From positions 11,008,019 through 11,072,018 of the forward strand of contig CM069608.1 in the NCBI GenBank assembly GCA_035771175.1: 64,000 bases of DNA. The letters are read 5' to 3'. The notes beneath the pieces were generated by a model, which saw only the letters and a program-made list of their open reading frames with translations, searched no databases and was not told the DNA's origin. Below, piece by piece: positions 1 through 11,929 of this stretch. Each line of letters starts with the position of its first letter. Positions within the stretch are counted from its first letter, which is position 1. This DNA is from Paratinospora sagittata. Taxonomy: Eukaryota; Streptophyta; Magnoliopsida; Ranunculales; Menispermaceae. A program made the position numbers and the translations under genes.

Positions 1-1369
1 CATTTGTAAAATCAACTTAAATAACTTTTAGGATGCTTACCGTCCGTCAACACACTTAACATTGTTTTAAAACTATTTTTAATAGTTTAGGACGCTTACT
101 CTTGAGTAGCGCCCTCGTTTGCCAAAAATTTTAAGACAAAACAGGACGCTCACTACGAAGTAGCGCCCTCATAAATTAAGTCGTTTAATTGTCAAAGCAA
201 GTCAGGACGCTTACTATTTAGTAGTGTCCTCACTTCATTGTTCAGTAGGACGCTAATGTTCTATGAGCGTCCTTAAAGGAACAAAACGACATAAAAGATA
301 GTTTTGTTGTTCTGACATTACTGCTATTTCTGTTAACCTTTTCAGAAACGTACGAATATTTTTCAGAACTTTTCATAATTGTATAACTTTTTCAAAACTT
401 TTTAAACGTTTTAAAAACTTCGTCAGAACATTCCTCTTTCGTGAAAGGATCAGATGGTTCAGGTGCTATTGGCGTAATATGCATTGAGCTGAATCAATCC
501 ATTTCGAGAATAGAATGTTAACGTTATATTTGAAATAACCTAAAGCGCCAAAATCATCAAGTCCATTGCACTTTTTTTATTCATATATATACGTGTTGCC
601 TTAGAGCAGAAAAACTACTAATGAAATATGAAACTGATATTCATTCAAAATGTATTAATAGTTTTCGTTTATGCTAAACACTTTTTGAAAGTTAGTCTTC
701 TTTCACTTGCGCTTGATCTTACGATCTTTTGAAAGAAAAACTTAAAATCTTCTGGGTTGACTGATCTTCATCTTCATTATTTTGAAAACCCACTGAAGAA
801 GACAAAAGCTCTTTGAACCTGCTTTCAGCATAAACTTCATTATACATATTTTGCTGAATCTGTGATCACAGAAGGTTCAATCCAAAGCTTTGTAAGTATC
901 ACTTTGATTCTGAGTAAACGGAATCATATCTCATCTTGTATTAAGTTTGTAGTGACTGGTAAATCACTGAGTTAGAGCAAGTGTTGCTCAAAGTTGTAAA
1001 CAGTCTTCTCACACCAGTAAGTTGAGAATAGGTTCTCTCTCACCTGTAAGCAGAAAATAGGCCCTCTCACACCCGCAAGTTGAGAAACGGTCCTCTCACA
1101 CCCGAGTTGAGAAAGTGTACCGGTTTGATCTTCACTCGTAAGAAGGTCCATAGTGGAGTTTGAACAAATCCAAACTGAGGAGGTTAGGTAGTGGATGTAG
1201 GCGCGATCGAACCACTATAAATCTTGCTTGCATTGTCTCATTTACATTTGTTGTATTTGATTGTTGTACTTTGTTTAATCTGCTTTCATTATTCCGCACA
1301 ATTTTAAGAAAGGTTAAAATCTGCTAAGTGTCCAATTCAGCCCCCCTCTTGGACATATCTGGGCCAACA
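1..1369 (+). mobile_element. 3' part of a Ty1/copia-type LTR, start outside window
   Basis: The segment ends in TCTGGGCCAACA, the same LTR terminus that precedes a primer binding site at 6811. The U5-like run before it (about 1320-1369: aatctgc...tccaattca...cctcttggac) also recurs at 5625-5686 and 6765-6811. A TATA-like stretch lies at 581-590 and a palindrome array upstream at 89-280. What follows 1369 is not a primer site but the end of a reading frame, so this is probably a solo LTR inserted in an older copia internal region. The left end and target duplication cannot be seen. Confidence 0.6.
89..280. repeat. array of four hairpin-forming repeats in the LTR
   Basis: Four units begin with aggacgct at 89, 143, 204 and 247. 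In each, aggacgct is followed after a short loop by its near complement (agtagcgccctc, or agcgtcct in the last), so each can fold into a hairpin. Spacing is 44-61 bases. The array lies upstream of the TATA-like stretch. Confidence 0.7.
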
Positions 1370-1370
1370 A

Positions 1371-1466
1371 GATGCTGGTACCACCCCTATGACAAACGAT
1401 GACCTGACTTCACCAGATATATTCGCCGGGCTAGGATTTCTTGATCCTCAATCTTCCCTTTCGTGA
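1371..1466 (+). pseudogene. C-terminal 31 codons of a copia-internal reading frame
   Basis: An open frame runs from just after the LTR terminus to a TGA at 1464-1466 and encodes a short acidic tail (TPMTNDDLTSPDIF near its start). It sits upstream of a region with polypurine tracts and a copia LTR start, the place expected for the end of the last copia reading frame. The protein itself is not recognisable from so little, so the assignment rests on position. Confidence 0.3.
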
Positions 1467-1977
1467 TAGGCACACCTCCTTTTTGATATTTCAAAAGGGG
1501 GAGAGAGATTAGTATGATTGGTCTGATTGACTAGTTATTTTGCGCACATACTCATGGGGAGAGTTTATACACTTAGGGGGAGTGTTTGGAGTTGGACATA
1601 CTTATTGGAGATGTTTTGTATGTTTTGTAGTTTTGTTTACACTTTTATACTTTTTGTGTACTGATTATATTTACTTTGTATTTTTGATGTACATATCGAT
1701 GATCACATGTATATGTTCTGACTTGATTATATTGGTATACATGTATATTTTTTTTCTTGATCATATGTTTGAGTATGTTGTTATTGGTATCTGATTGATT
1801 ATTCAACATGGTATTGAATGTTAAATCTGTTATTAAGTGGTATATTCTTAAAAGTTGCATGATAATACTATTCACTTAACTCGTTCATTCGTTTGAGATA
1901 TCATGCTTCATGCTTCATGCTTAAATTAGGCCAATATTGATTGTATTTGAAATCATAAAAATTGGGGAGATTGCTGA
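1467..1977 (+). mobile_element. 3' internal region of a Ty1/copia element with polypurine tracts
   Basis: This non-coding stretch has several purine blocks (caaaagggggagagag at 1490-1505, acttagggggag at 1571-1582, attggggagatt at 1961-1972). The last lies five bases before an LTR start and is the likely primer for plus-strand synthesis. Several purine tracts ahead of the 3' LTR are a feature of Sirevirus-like copia elements. Confidence 0.5.
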
Positions 1978-2575
1978 TGTAACTACTCTCACCCAGTTTT
2001 GTTTGATGATTACAAACAACATTCTTGTGTTATCTAATCTCTTTGACGTAGTTGTTTCAGTGCTAACTAGATATATCAATTGGACTCTACTTCATTGTCA
2101 AAGCGTGTGAAAGGAACATCACCACTCAAAGATCCAAGAGCTTCATAGTTGCATATCTTTAGAATCTTAGTGCTGTAAAGTTAACATTTACATGTTCCAA
2201 CCACACATGATCTGCATCTTTTCAAACTTCATGCATATAGTTTATAATTCTCACACATACACTTTTTTATGTGTTTAATCATGCATGCATTCATATTAGT
2301 TTGATAATTATGCTATCACATGATTAGAATTGCTCATCATGCATATATTTATCAGTGATCAACGTGCAGTATTTTCACCAACTTTGCATGGTTTTATAGT
2401 TGTACGTAAAATGCTATCACTATTTTAATCGTTGATTTAATCGATCAAATTATTCAAGTTTAACTTTGATCATTATATCTCAATTGTCTCAAAATGTTTT
2501 TAAGATGTTAAATTATGCTTTTGACAGTGTCCTAAACCCATTTTGATCAAAAATCAAGTTTCTATCACTTCATAG

Positions 2576-2865
2576 CGAAGGAACGCGTTCCTGGTTGAAG
2601 GAACTCGCTCCTGTACATTTTTCCCGAAACTCAGAATTTTTTATCAGGATTTAAGGAACGCGCTCTCGTGGCATTTCCCAAGACTCAGAATTTTTCTGAT
2701 CAAGGAGAAGGAATGCACTCCTATTAGGAAGAACGCGCTCCTGTTGCCAAGGGAAAAATGAAATTTTTTTAAAGAGTCAGTGGTTCTGGTTTAAGGAACA
2801 CGTTCCTATGCCCAATGGACACATTGAGGAACGCGCTCCTTAAGTAAGGAACACGCTCCTTCAGT
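2576..2865. repeat. GGAACGCGTTCC palindrome array in the copia LTR U3
   Basis: Eight or so variants of the 12-base palindrome GGAACGCGTTCC occur, for example at 2579, 2599, 2654, 2709, 2794, 2827 and 2848. The array ends about 70 bases before the TATA box at 2933-2942. A diverged copy of the array lies at 15095-15400 in the related LTR. Confidence 0.75.
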
Positions 2866-3448
2866 GGAGGAAAATCTGAAACTTTTTAGATTTCAAACCA
2901 GAAGCGCATTCTTGTACCTCTATGTGGTGTTCGTCTATAAATACCACACTTGCTCATTTAAAGAGCAACTTTTGCGATTTCTCTCCAGTATTTATACTCG
3001 TCCAAAACAAGTTCTTAAGCTTATTTCAAACATCTTTCAAGCAAAAGTTCAACACATTTGATCATTTGATCCAAGCTTCCGAAAATTTCTCCACATCTTT
3101 TCTAAACCTTGAGAAACTTTGGAGTTTCTTTTGTGCAAGTGTTCAAGATGTTTTAGTGGTTTCAACATCAATCTTTGAGTCTTGATCATGTTTTCGAGCA
3201 ACCAACTTCACACAAGAAGAATCTCGTGCTTAAATCTTACCATGTGGGGTATACATTACTTTAAACTTGATTCTAGTGATTTTGGTAAATGAAAATCAGT
3301 TTTTGTGCTTATATTGTAACCTTTAAACTGATTTTGTATTGAGTTGAGTTTGTGAAACCCTATCTTGTTCTTCATATCAAAATACATTGTTTAGTGGTTT
3401 CATAGATTGTGCATGGTATCGATTCATGTGCTAATATCATATTCTATT

Positions 3449-4875
3449 TGTCACACCCCACCCGGACGCGCCTAAACCGGCGGTACACTCACGGACGGGG
3501 CGCGCATTTGGAATAATAACAATGGTATTAACAGAGTGCGCAGCGGAAATATAATATACAGTACAAGTCTAATTCCATTTAATTCAGAATTCATTTGTAC
3601 ATGACATAGTCAAGGGAACATACTCCCCAAAATCCTCGATAAATGATACAAAGGGTACAAAATGTGGGCCCCATAAACCTGCACCCAGTCCACCCTAATT
3701 TCCTGTGAGAAAATTAGATAATAATGGAGTGAGCTTAACGCGCTCAGTGGGTAAAATAATTCATGAGTGTAACAATTAATAAAACATACTTCAATACCAA
3801 ATATCTTAAATACACATGAGAGCATCATAATCAATCAATATGTATGTATGCATGACACCATCTGGTAATAGTTTGATGAACGTACATCGCCTGAGTTCAC
3901 GTACATATGTCCTTCCCCAGGCGTAGCCAAGTTCTCACTGTACGGCCCTCCCCAGGAACGATGCTCTGGATTCACGTATTGATGTCCCTCCTCAGGCGTA
4001 GCCGGGTTCTCATTGTACCTCTCTCTCCAGAGAAATATAATGAATAGCGAGCAATGCTCCTAACTATTCTATGAATCATAAACCACATACGTCCCTAGGT
4101 GGTGATATGTACGATGCCAATGCATGAACTGGTCTAGTCTACTGGTCTGGTCTTTTCTTGACATTTAGACTGAGTTTGGTAGCGTCTGGTGATCCTTATC
4201 AGGGTTGGTATCACGACGTGCAAGGTTAGGACATTCAGTATTACTTGTATAAGCTAATAGCTTTCAATAAGACCAACTAGATCAATCCCCAGTTGAGAGG
4301 TGAGACACAAGGTCTGCTTAAATACCAATCGCCTAGAGCAGCCCGCTGCCTCCAGTTCACTATTTAAAGTTACTGAAGACAAGATCGAGTCTAATTGAGC
4401 CAGATTGACCACAAATCTAGCATTATAACAGTGTAATATATGAATTCCAAATATACAGGCATAAGTGCGACAGTATAAACATTATATGACATAATGCAGT
4501 GTAAATGAACAGTATATATAATTATAACTGAATGTAAACTTTAATAAAAGTTATAAAATACGCAAACCTATGTTTCGTTCCCCACCTTCAGATAAGAACT
4601 TTTTTTTTCAGATTTGGAGCTTTCCTCCGGACAGAACTTCGTCGTATCACACCGAGAGTCTCGAACATAGAGTCTCAAATAGAAAAGAACTCACAATGAG
4701 TGAAAAGAGGAGGAAGAATCACTAGAGAAGGTGATTTGGTGTGAGGAAATGAGAAGGAGAGGGCTTTTTTATAGGAAAATTGGCGCTTGAACGTTCGGGC
4801 GGACTGCCCGAGAGTCCGGGCATTTCTGCCCAAACGAATTTTTTTTTTGTTTTTTGTGAAATACAGGGTATTACA
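3449..4875 (-). mobile_element. solo LTR of a Ty3/gypsy (Tekay-like) element
   Basis: It runs from TGTCACACC to GGGTATTACA, the reverse complement of the TGTAATACCC...GGTGTGACA ends of the full gypsy element at 23229-34228. A perfect 5-base duplication, ctatt, flanks it at 3444-3448 and 4876-4880. There is no internal sequence, so it is a product of LTR-LTR recombination. On the minus strand a GAACGTTC palindrome block (about 4780-4830) lies shortly upstream of a TATA-like cctataaaa. Confidence 0.92.
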
Positions 4876-5686
4876 CTATTGAATCGAAGTGTTTAATCGA
4901 TACTTGATTTGTTTGATTCTTGTTCATAAACATATACTCATTTAGAATCATCAAGTCTTGATTATCATAGTATATTGATTCTTGTGCATTGAACTTATAT
5001 TTGTTTAGAATCAATATATTGATTGATTGTGCATAATCAATTCACTATTTTTCATTGCATATATTCAAATCAAGTGCATTTGAGTAAAGAAACTATTTCA
5101 AAACTTTGCATCATTTAAAATCATAAGTAGTTGGAATAGTATATGCTAATTCATTCAAGATTGTAAGTTTTCATTATTGAGAGTGATTTTGATCACTTCT
5201 CTATATTATTGTAATTTTGATGTATTGTTGACGTGTTCTAGTCAACCGGGACTATACCTTATTTGTACGGCACGTAACCACGCCTGTAAGTTGGTTGCAA
5301 GCGGTGGCTTACTAGCCAAGCCTTGGTGTAGGCTAGATTGTGGCTTTCTAACCAAACCCTGGTGTAGGTTAGCATTGTAGTGGCTTTCTAACCAAGCCCC
5401 GGTGTTGGTTAGTGTAAACGGCTTCAAATCCGCCCGTAAGTGATTAGCCAATAATGGATTGGGCAATTGACAGGTGCAGTTGGGTAATAGACGTAGACTC
5501 GAGGGGAGTCGAACCACTCTAAATCTCTATGTTCATATTTACTTCCTGCACTTGTCTTTATTTGTTTTGTTTTTGTTGTTACCTACTGCGCATTATATTC
5601 TGTTTATTTAATCAATTGAAAGGTAACGTGAAAATCTGCCTAGTCCAATTCACCTCCCCCTCTTGGACGGTTATGCTAGGCCATCA

Positions 5687-6811
5687 CTCCAGCGCGCTAG
5701 GACAGGCCTTAGCGCGCTTGAGATTCATGTTGAGGATTTCCAATTTCTGGAAATGTAACCCAACGAGCTAGCTTAGTGGCCAGCGCGCTGGAAAGCCATT
5801 CTTTTATGAAGTGGCTCTCGGTCACTTTGGTCAGCACGCTACAACAGTATGGCTAGTGCTCTAGCCAACACCCTGAGAAAGGTTGGGTCTCGAGTTTTGA
5901 CCCAATAAGCTAGTATAGATAGCCCAGCTCGCAAGAGTCAAGAATAATAAACAGTGCCAAATTTTATGAAAAGCCCGACAACGCGTTAGCCGAGGTTTTC
6001 AGAGCATACTAACAGTTTCTGGGTTTTTCGAACGTTGTGTGTATTTTTTCATGGTTTTTAACGTTCCTTTGCATACTAAATTGATTAAAGATCTCCCATC
6101 TTTGACATGCAAACGCAAGATTTGAATTTCAAATCTCTCTTTGGTACATTGGAGATTGAAACCCTAGAGTTTAAACTTAAACTTGCTTTTATATAAATAC
6201 TAATGTTGTGCTCACTTCAACATAAGTGTTGCAAATGTTTTAAAATTATTCTCATATTTTTCGAAGCACTTTTCTAAGTCCTCAAGGTTGAAAACGAGAT
6301 TTGATCTACTCTTACATTTCAAACAAGTCCATCTTCAAATCTCTCACAAGTTCGTCCTCATTTCAGCACTATGCATTATTTTTCACTCATTTGTTAAGCT
6401 TACTTGAGGAGATCAAATGCTGAACTGTAAGTTGGAAGTGTTCTTGGTAAGAGAACATCTTCAAGGTTATAATCTTCATTTTCATATCTTTTGCAAAGTG
6501 ACTTGCGTCACCGTAACTTGAGAAAAGTGATTAGGCTCTTGTGAAGGTAGCTCACACCTGTGAAGTAAGTGGTTGTAATTGGTTTGATCCTCACCCTTGA
6601 AATAGGATCCTTAGTGGGTGGTTTTGGAAAAATCTTGATTGGGGAGATCAAGTTGTGGACGTAGGCCTTTGGTGCCAAACCACATTAAATTGTTTGTCTT
6701 ATCTCGTGCCATTTACTTTACCTGCATTTTATTTTCGTATTATTTTTTGAAAGGTGAAAAACTTGCAGCCATCCAATTCACCCCACTCTTGGACGTGTAT
6801 CTGGGCCAACA
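5687..6811 (+). mobile_element. 5'-truncated Ty1/copia LTR
   Basis: The segment ends in CTGGGCCAACA immediately before a primer binding site, so it is the 3' part of a 5' LTR. It has a TATA box (tttatataaatac, 6187-6200) and, upstream, an array of CCAGCGCGCTGG-like palindromes at 5688-5990. Its left end abuts the preceding LTR with no visible TG start, so the first part of this LTR is missing. Confidence 0.65.
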
Positions 6812-6813
6812 AG

Positions 6814-6825
6814 TGGTATCAGAAC
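6814..6825 (+). other. primer binding site, tRNA-iMet type
   Basis: tggtatcagaac follows the LTR end by two bases and matches the usual plant primer site TGGTATCAGAGC with one change. Confidence 0.85.
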
Positions 6826-6840
6826 AGGTTATCCATCAAA

Positions 6841-7106
6841 GTATTTAACCATCTTTGGTATCTATGGCATGAACTTACAACTATCTAAATACATTTGAAG
6901 TTGGGGAATCCTTGGAAAGACAACCTTTGTTCAAGAGAGAATCTTTTGGTCAATGGAAAATTTTCATGAAAATGTTTCTTAAGTCTAAAAGTGTCGACTT
7001 ATGGGAGACTGTTGTGAACAATTACAAAACTCCCAACAAACCTACAAATTCATGGACATCCCATGAAAAACACTATTATAGTTTAAACTCACAAGCCATG
7101 TGTTAA
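6841..7106 (+). pseudogene. N-terminal stub of a Ty1/copia gag
   Basis: After the primer site a frame reads PLFKRESFGQWKIFMKMFLK and then SKSVDLWETV, the pattern of the copia gag N-terminus (GAG/UBN2-type: 'W...M...L...DLW..V'). No ATG is seen at the expected place, and the frame is cut at 7106, where another copia LTR begins with TGTAACTACCC. Only about 60-70 codons remain, so it is non-functional. Confidence 0.65.
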
Positions 7107-7164
7107 TGTAACTACCCTCACCTAGTTTTGTTTTGATGATTACAAACAATATACTTGTGATCTC

Positions 7165-8558
7165 TGTCACACCCCGCCCGGACGGGACTAAACCGGCGGT
7201 ACACTCTCGGACGGGGCGCGCATTTGGAATAATAACAATGGTAACAACAGAGTGCGCAGCGAAAAATATAATACACAGTACAAATCTGATTTCATTTAAT
7301 TCAGAATATATTTTTTGTACATAAAATGGTCAAGGGAACATACTCCCCAAAATCTCCAATAAATAATACAGAGGGTACAAAAATGTGGGCCCCATAACCT
7401 GCACTCAGTCACTCTAATTTCCTGTGAAAGATTGGATAATAATGAAGTGAGCTTAACGCGCTCAATGGGTAAAATAGTTCGTGAGTATAAAAATTAATAA
7501 AGTATACTTCAATATCAAATATCTTAAATACACATGTGAGCATCATAATCAATCAATATGTATGTATGCATGACATCGTCTCGTAATGGTTTGATGAACC
7601 TACATCGCCTGAATTCACGTACAGGTGTCCTTCCCCGGGCGTAGCGAGGTTCTCACTATACGTCCCTCCTCAAGAACGATGCTCTGGATTCACGTACTGA
7701 TGTCCCTCCCCGGGCGTAGCCGGGTTCTCATGTACGTCCCTCTCCAAAGAAATATAATGAATAGCGAGCAATGCTCCTAACTATTCTATGAGTCATAAAC
7801 CATATACATCCCTAGGTGGTGATATGAATGATGCCAATGCATGAACTGGTCTAGTTTACGGGTCTGATATTTTCTTTGACATTTAGACTGACTTTGGCAA
7901 CGTCTGGTGATCCTTATCAAGGTCGGTATCACGACGTGCAAGGTTAGGACATTCAGTATTACTTGTATAAGCTGATAGCTTTCAATAAGACCAACTAGAT
8001 CAGTCCCCAGTTGAGAGGTGAGACACAAGGTTTGCTTAAATACTAATCGCCTAGAGCAGCCCGCTACCTCCCGTTCACTATTTAAAGTTACTGAGGACAA
8101 GACCGAGTCTAGTTGAGTCAGATTGACCACAAATTCGGCATTATAACAGTATAATACGTGAATTCCAAGTGTACAGGCATAAGTGCGACAGTATAAACAT
8201 TATATGACATAATACAGTGTAAATGAACAGTAGATATAATAATAATTGAATGTAAACTTTAATAAAAGTTATAAATCACGCAAACCTATGTTTCGTTCCC
8301 CATCTTCAGATAAGAACTTCTTTTTTCAGATCTGGCACTTTCCTCCGGACAAAACTTCGTCGCACCGCACCGAGAGTCTCAAAAGACTAAAACTCAAAAT
8401 GAGTGAGAAAGAGAAGGAAAATCACAAGAAGAGTGATTTTGGTGTGAGAAATGAGAAATGAGGGGGGTTCCTTATATAGAGATTTTTGGCGCCTGAACGT
8501 TCGGGCGTTGCCCAGAATTTTTATTTTTTATTTTTTTGTGCAATTTTAGGGTACTACA
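7165..8558 (-). mobile_element. Ty3/gypsy LTR (3' LTR of a minus-strand element)
   Basis: The LTR runs from TGTCACACCCC to GGGTACTACA. Next to its right end is ctcttcccccctt (8559-8571), whose complement aaggggggaagag is a polypurine tract, so this is the 3' LTR of an element read right to left. The left flank reads atctc (7160-7164), and an atctc also occurs at 11579-11583, where the copia LTR resumes. Confidence 0.85.
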
Positions 8559-8571
8559 CTCTTCCCCCCTT
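8559..8571 (-). other. polypurine tract of the minus-strand gypsy element
   Basis: The complement reads aaggggggaagag and lies directly against the LTR start TGTAGTACCC. This fixes the orientation of the element. Confidence 0.8.
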
Positions 8572-9154
8572 GAAGGGATTTCACCCTCGAAATTAATTCA
8601 AGTAGTTATGATGGTTATCTGTTTGAGATTCACTGCCGGCGTTATCTTTTGTGACCAGTGGAATCCTCATCATCATAAAACCATGGAGAGCAAATGGAAT
8701 CGGATTCATCCTCTGAAGATTCCAACCTTTGCACAACAGATGGTGGTGGAGGGTGTTGGTTACATCGTTTGAGGGGAGGTAGGTTGAGCGGTGGAATACT
8801 TTTTCGTGTTGTTGCTCAAATCCGGCCGACTGGCAATTTTGGTATAAGGTCCTGCCAAGATGATGGCACGGGATTGTTACGAAAAAGACATGCACGCTCT
8901 GGCGATATGGATCGTTGTCTGTGTGGTGATGGAGTTGGTGAAGTAAAGTAGTTGTGACTTGACTCTGCTTCTTAAGAAGTAGTCACAAGTTGCCCAGGAG
9001 GCCACCGCGTGTCTACATCACTATATCCATTGATATTATTTTCAGACATCGGCGTAGTTATTTAAGTGAAACAATGTATTGAGATAAATGTAAACAATGT
9101 TTCATCATTTTATTGATAAGTGAAAATAGTATAATATATCACATCATCAGTTGG

Positions 9155-11271
9155 TACTAGAAAACAATTCACGGTATTTTTGTTTAATTGTTGCTTCTAG
9201 TTCCCATGTTGCTTCATTTATGCCGTGGTGATCCCAGAGCACTTTCACAAGTGGCATGCTACGTCGCCGTAGTTCTTGAGTTTTTTATCTAAAATCTGTA
9301 TCGCTCTCTCTTGATACTTATTTCCTTCCTCAACCCGAACCTCGACTAAAGGGATGATATGCGAATGATCAGGACGATACTTGCGAAGCATAGATACAAG
9401 AAAAACGTCATGAACCTTAGGCGTGGACGATGGAAGGGACATATGATAAGCAAGTTTGCCAATACGTTCAATGATCTGAAATGGACCGATGTACCGCGGG
9501 GAGAGCTTTCCTTTGATCCCAAAGCATTTGACACTTCTTGTGGGCTAGACTTTTAGAAAAACAAAGTCCCCCTTATCAAATTCTAGATGTTGTCTCTGCT
9601 TGTCAGCATAGCTCTTCTGTCAACTTTGTGCAACACGAAGTCGTTCCTTTACTAGTGATCTTCTCAGAAGTCTCTTGAACTAGTTCAGGGCCTAACTGCG
9701 GTCTATCTGCCATATCTAACCAGCATACCGAAGATCTGCAAGGCCGACCATAAAGAGCCTCGTATGGTGCCATGCCGATACTAGTTTAGTAGTTGTTGTT
9801 GTATGCAAACTCAGCTAAATGTAAATACTTTGTCCACCCGTCATTAAAGTCCAAAATGCAGCATTGTAACATGTCTTCTAAGATTTGGAAAAGTCGCTCT
9901 GACTGCCCATCAGTCTGAGGGTGGAAGGTTGTGCTCATAGTGATCTTAGAACCCATTCTACTCTGGAAGCTTTTCCAAAAGTTTGATGTGAATCGAGGGT
10001 CTCGATCAGAGACGATCGTGAGTGGTATGCCATGAAGGCGTACGATCTCTCTTTCATATAGTTCTGCAAGTTTGGCGGGGTTATTCGTGAACTTTATTGG
10101 CAAGAACTGTGCAGACTTTGTAAGTCTGTCAATGATGACCCAGATAGCATCTTGCCCTTTATTATTTCGAGGTACGGCCGTAACAAAATCCATTGCGATG
10201 TTCTCCCATTTCCATTCTCCAATAGGTAACGGTTGGAGAAGTCCAGAGGGAAGTCTTCGTTCTGCCTTCACTTTCTGGCAAATGAGACATCGAGCAACGA
10301 AGTCTGCAATTGCCTTCTTCATTCCAGAAAACCAGAATTGTCGCTTGACATCCTTGTACATCTTGTCACCCCCAGGATGCATAGCGTACCTCGAACAGTG
10401 CATCTCAGTAAGCACTTCTTTCCGAACCTCAGGATCGTTTGGTAGACAGAGATGTTTTTCTATAGAAAATGGTACCGTCTTCAGCGACCGACCAGTGAGG
10501 AAGGTCTTGTCCACTGAGTAGAAGTTCTCATTTTTCCATTAACATAGGGTCATTGGTTTGAGCTGCTGAAATATTTCGAACGAGCTCAGAGTTGGCTGAT
10601 AATTGAGAGAGGCGTGGTCTTGGTCCCTCTTCGTTCAGCTGTAGGTTAAAGTTCTCCATCTCTGTAGCCAAGTTCCCCATTTCATAGTTGAGAGTGCAAG
10701 CAACATAAGATTTTCTACTCAGGGTATCGGCCACAACATTGGCCTTTCCGGGATAGTACTGGAGTTGAAAGTCATAATTTTTCAAGAATTCCAACCATCG
10801 TCTTTGGCGGAGGTTTAGGTCTCTCTGAGTGTATATGTACTTAAGACTCTTGTGATCTGAGAAGACCTCGAATCGTTCACCGTATAGGTAATGACGCCAT
10901 AATTTCAGTGTAAATACGACAGCTGCAAGTTCCAAGTCATATGTTGGGTAATTACCCTCATGAATCTTCAGTTGCCTCGAGGCATATGCAACAACTTGGC
11001 CTTCTTGCATTAGTACTGCACCTAAGCCTTGAAGAGAGACGTCGGTGTATAGTGAAAATCAAATTGCATTTCTTGGAGTGATAAGTACAGGTGTCGTCGT
11101 GAGGCGTTTCTTCAATTCCTGAAATAATGCTTCACATGCGGGATTCCAGATGAATCGCACGTCTTTTCGAGTGAGCTTGGTCATAGGTTCAGCAATCTTT
11201 GAGAAGTTCTTGATGAAGCGTCTGTAATAGCCAACCAAACCAAGAAAACTCCTAATCTGAGTAACAGTGGT
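9155..11271 (-). pseudogene. truncated gypsy pol: end of RT, RNase H, integrase, chromodomain
   Basis: Read on the minus strand from 11271: the last part of reverse transcriptase (an [16 protein letters not shown] segment), RNase H (11010-10528, with [11 protein letters not shown]), integrase (10514-9786, with the zinc-finger HCSRYAMHPG, the DFVTAVP and SDRDPRFTS aspartates, and PQTDGQSER), then a chromodomain-like tail (9442-9155). It is a sister copy of pol at 28144-32357. Defects include a TGA at 10525-10527, a one-base shift near 10455 and more breaks between integrase and chromodomain. Gag, protease and most of RT are missing because the copy stops abruptly at 11271. Confidence 0.85.
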
Positions 11272-11578
11272 TACGCAGATTGCGAAATCAACTTATATGA
11301 GGTTTGAGGTTCGAATCCGGGGAAGGCCTTGCACTATTCATCAGTGAATGGTGTGGACAAATGATCCCGGGGGCACTAGACGCTGCGGTGTGCTGTGTAC
11401 TGGGATGTGACAATATTATGTGATATATAATGGCTGGGGTACGCTCGGTATGAGGTGTCCATCACACCGCCGGTATGGAGTGTAACAACTCTCAACCGGA
11501 GACTGATCTAGTTGGTCTTATTGAAAGCTGTCAGCTTATACAAGTAATACTGAATGTCCTAACCTTGCACGTCGTGAT
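11272..11578. mobile_element. rearranged junction with a gypsy LTR fragment in opposite orientation
   Basis: From 11272 the sequence no longer matches pol. About 200 unrecognised bases follow, including a tRNA T-arm-like ggttcgaatcc near 11322. Then 11490-11578 matches the middle of the gypsy LTR in plus orientation (compare 33445-33535), opposite to the LTR at 7165-8558. The element therefore suffered a deletion with inversion or an imprecise repair. Confidence 0.6.
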
Positions 11579-11929
11579 ATCTCTAATCTCTTTGACGTAG
11601 TTGTTTCAGTGCTAACTAGCTATATCAGATGGATTCAACTAGTCTGTCAAAGTATGTGGAAGGAACAACATTGTACGAAGGTTCAAGAGCTTTATGGTTG
11701 TATTTCTCATTTAGAATCTTAGTGTTGTAGAGTAACATTTACATGTTCCAACCAAAATATGATTTGCATCTTTTCGAAAATCATGCATATAGTTTATCAT
11801 ACTCATTCATATGCACTATTATATTATTGATCATGCATGCACACACATTAGTTTGATAATTATGCAATCACACTTAGTTAAAAAGTTAAAATTGTTTATC
11901 ATGCATATTTTTATCAGTGTTTAACAATG

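Larger units (their letters stand above)
1978..5686 (+). mobile_element. Ty1/copia LTR (about 2.3 kb), split by a gypsy solo LTR
   Basis: It starts with TGTAACTACTCTCACC just after a polypurine tract and ends at ...GGCCATCA (5686), a diverged form of the GGCCAACA end seen at 6811. Removing the gypsy insertion at 3449-4880 leaves about 2.3 kb. Inside are a palindrome array (2576-2865), a TATA box (tctataaata, 2933-2942) and a U5-like end. The same LTR family starts again at 7107. It is read as the 3' LTR of a copia element whose coding part lies mostly outside the window. Confidence 0.75.

Noticed and set aside
1540..1794. 84-codon membrane-like frame
   Set aside because: It is T-rich low-complexity sequence in the copia 3' region; hydrophobicity comes from base composition.
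10072..10521. 149-codon plus-strand frame
   Set aside because: It is the antisense shadow of the integrase remnant on the minus strand; the same shadow appears at 31037-31429.
11310..11335. tRNA gene suggested by ggttcgaatcc
   Set aside because: Only the T-arm-like motif is present; no acceptor stem, D-arm or anticodon arm could be formed around it.
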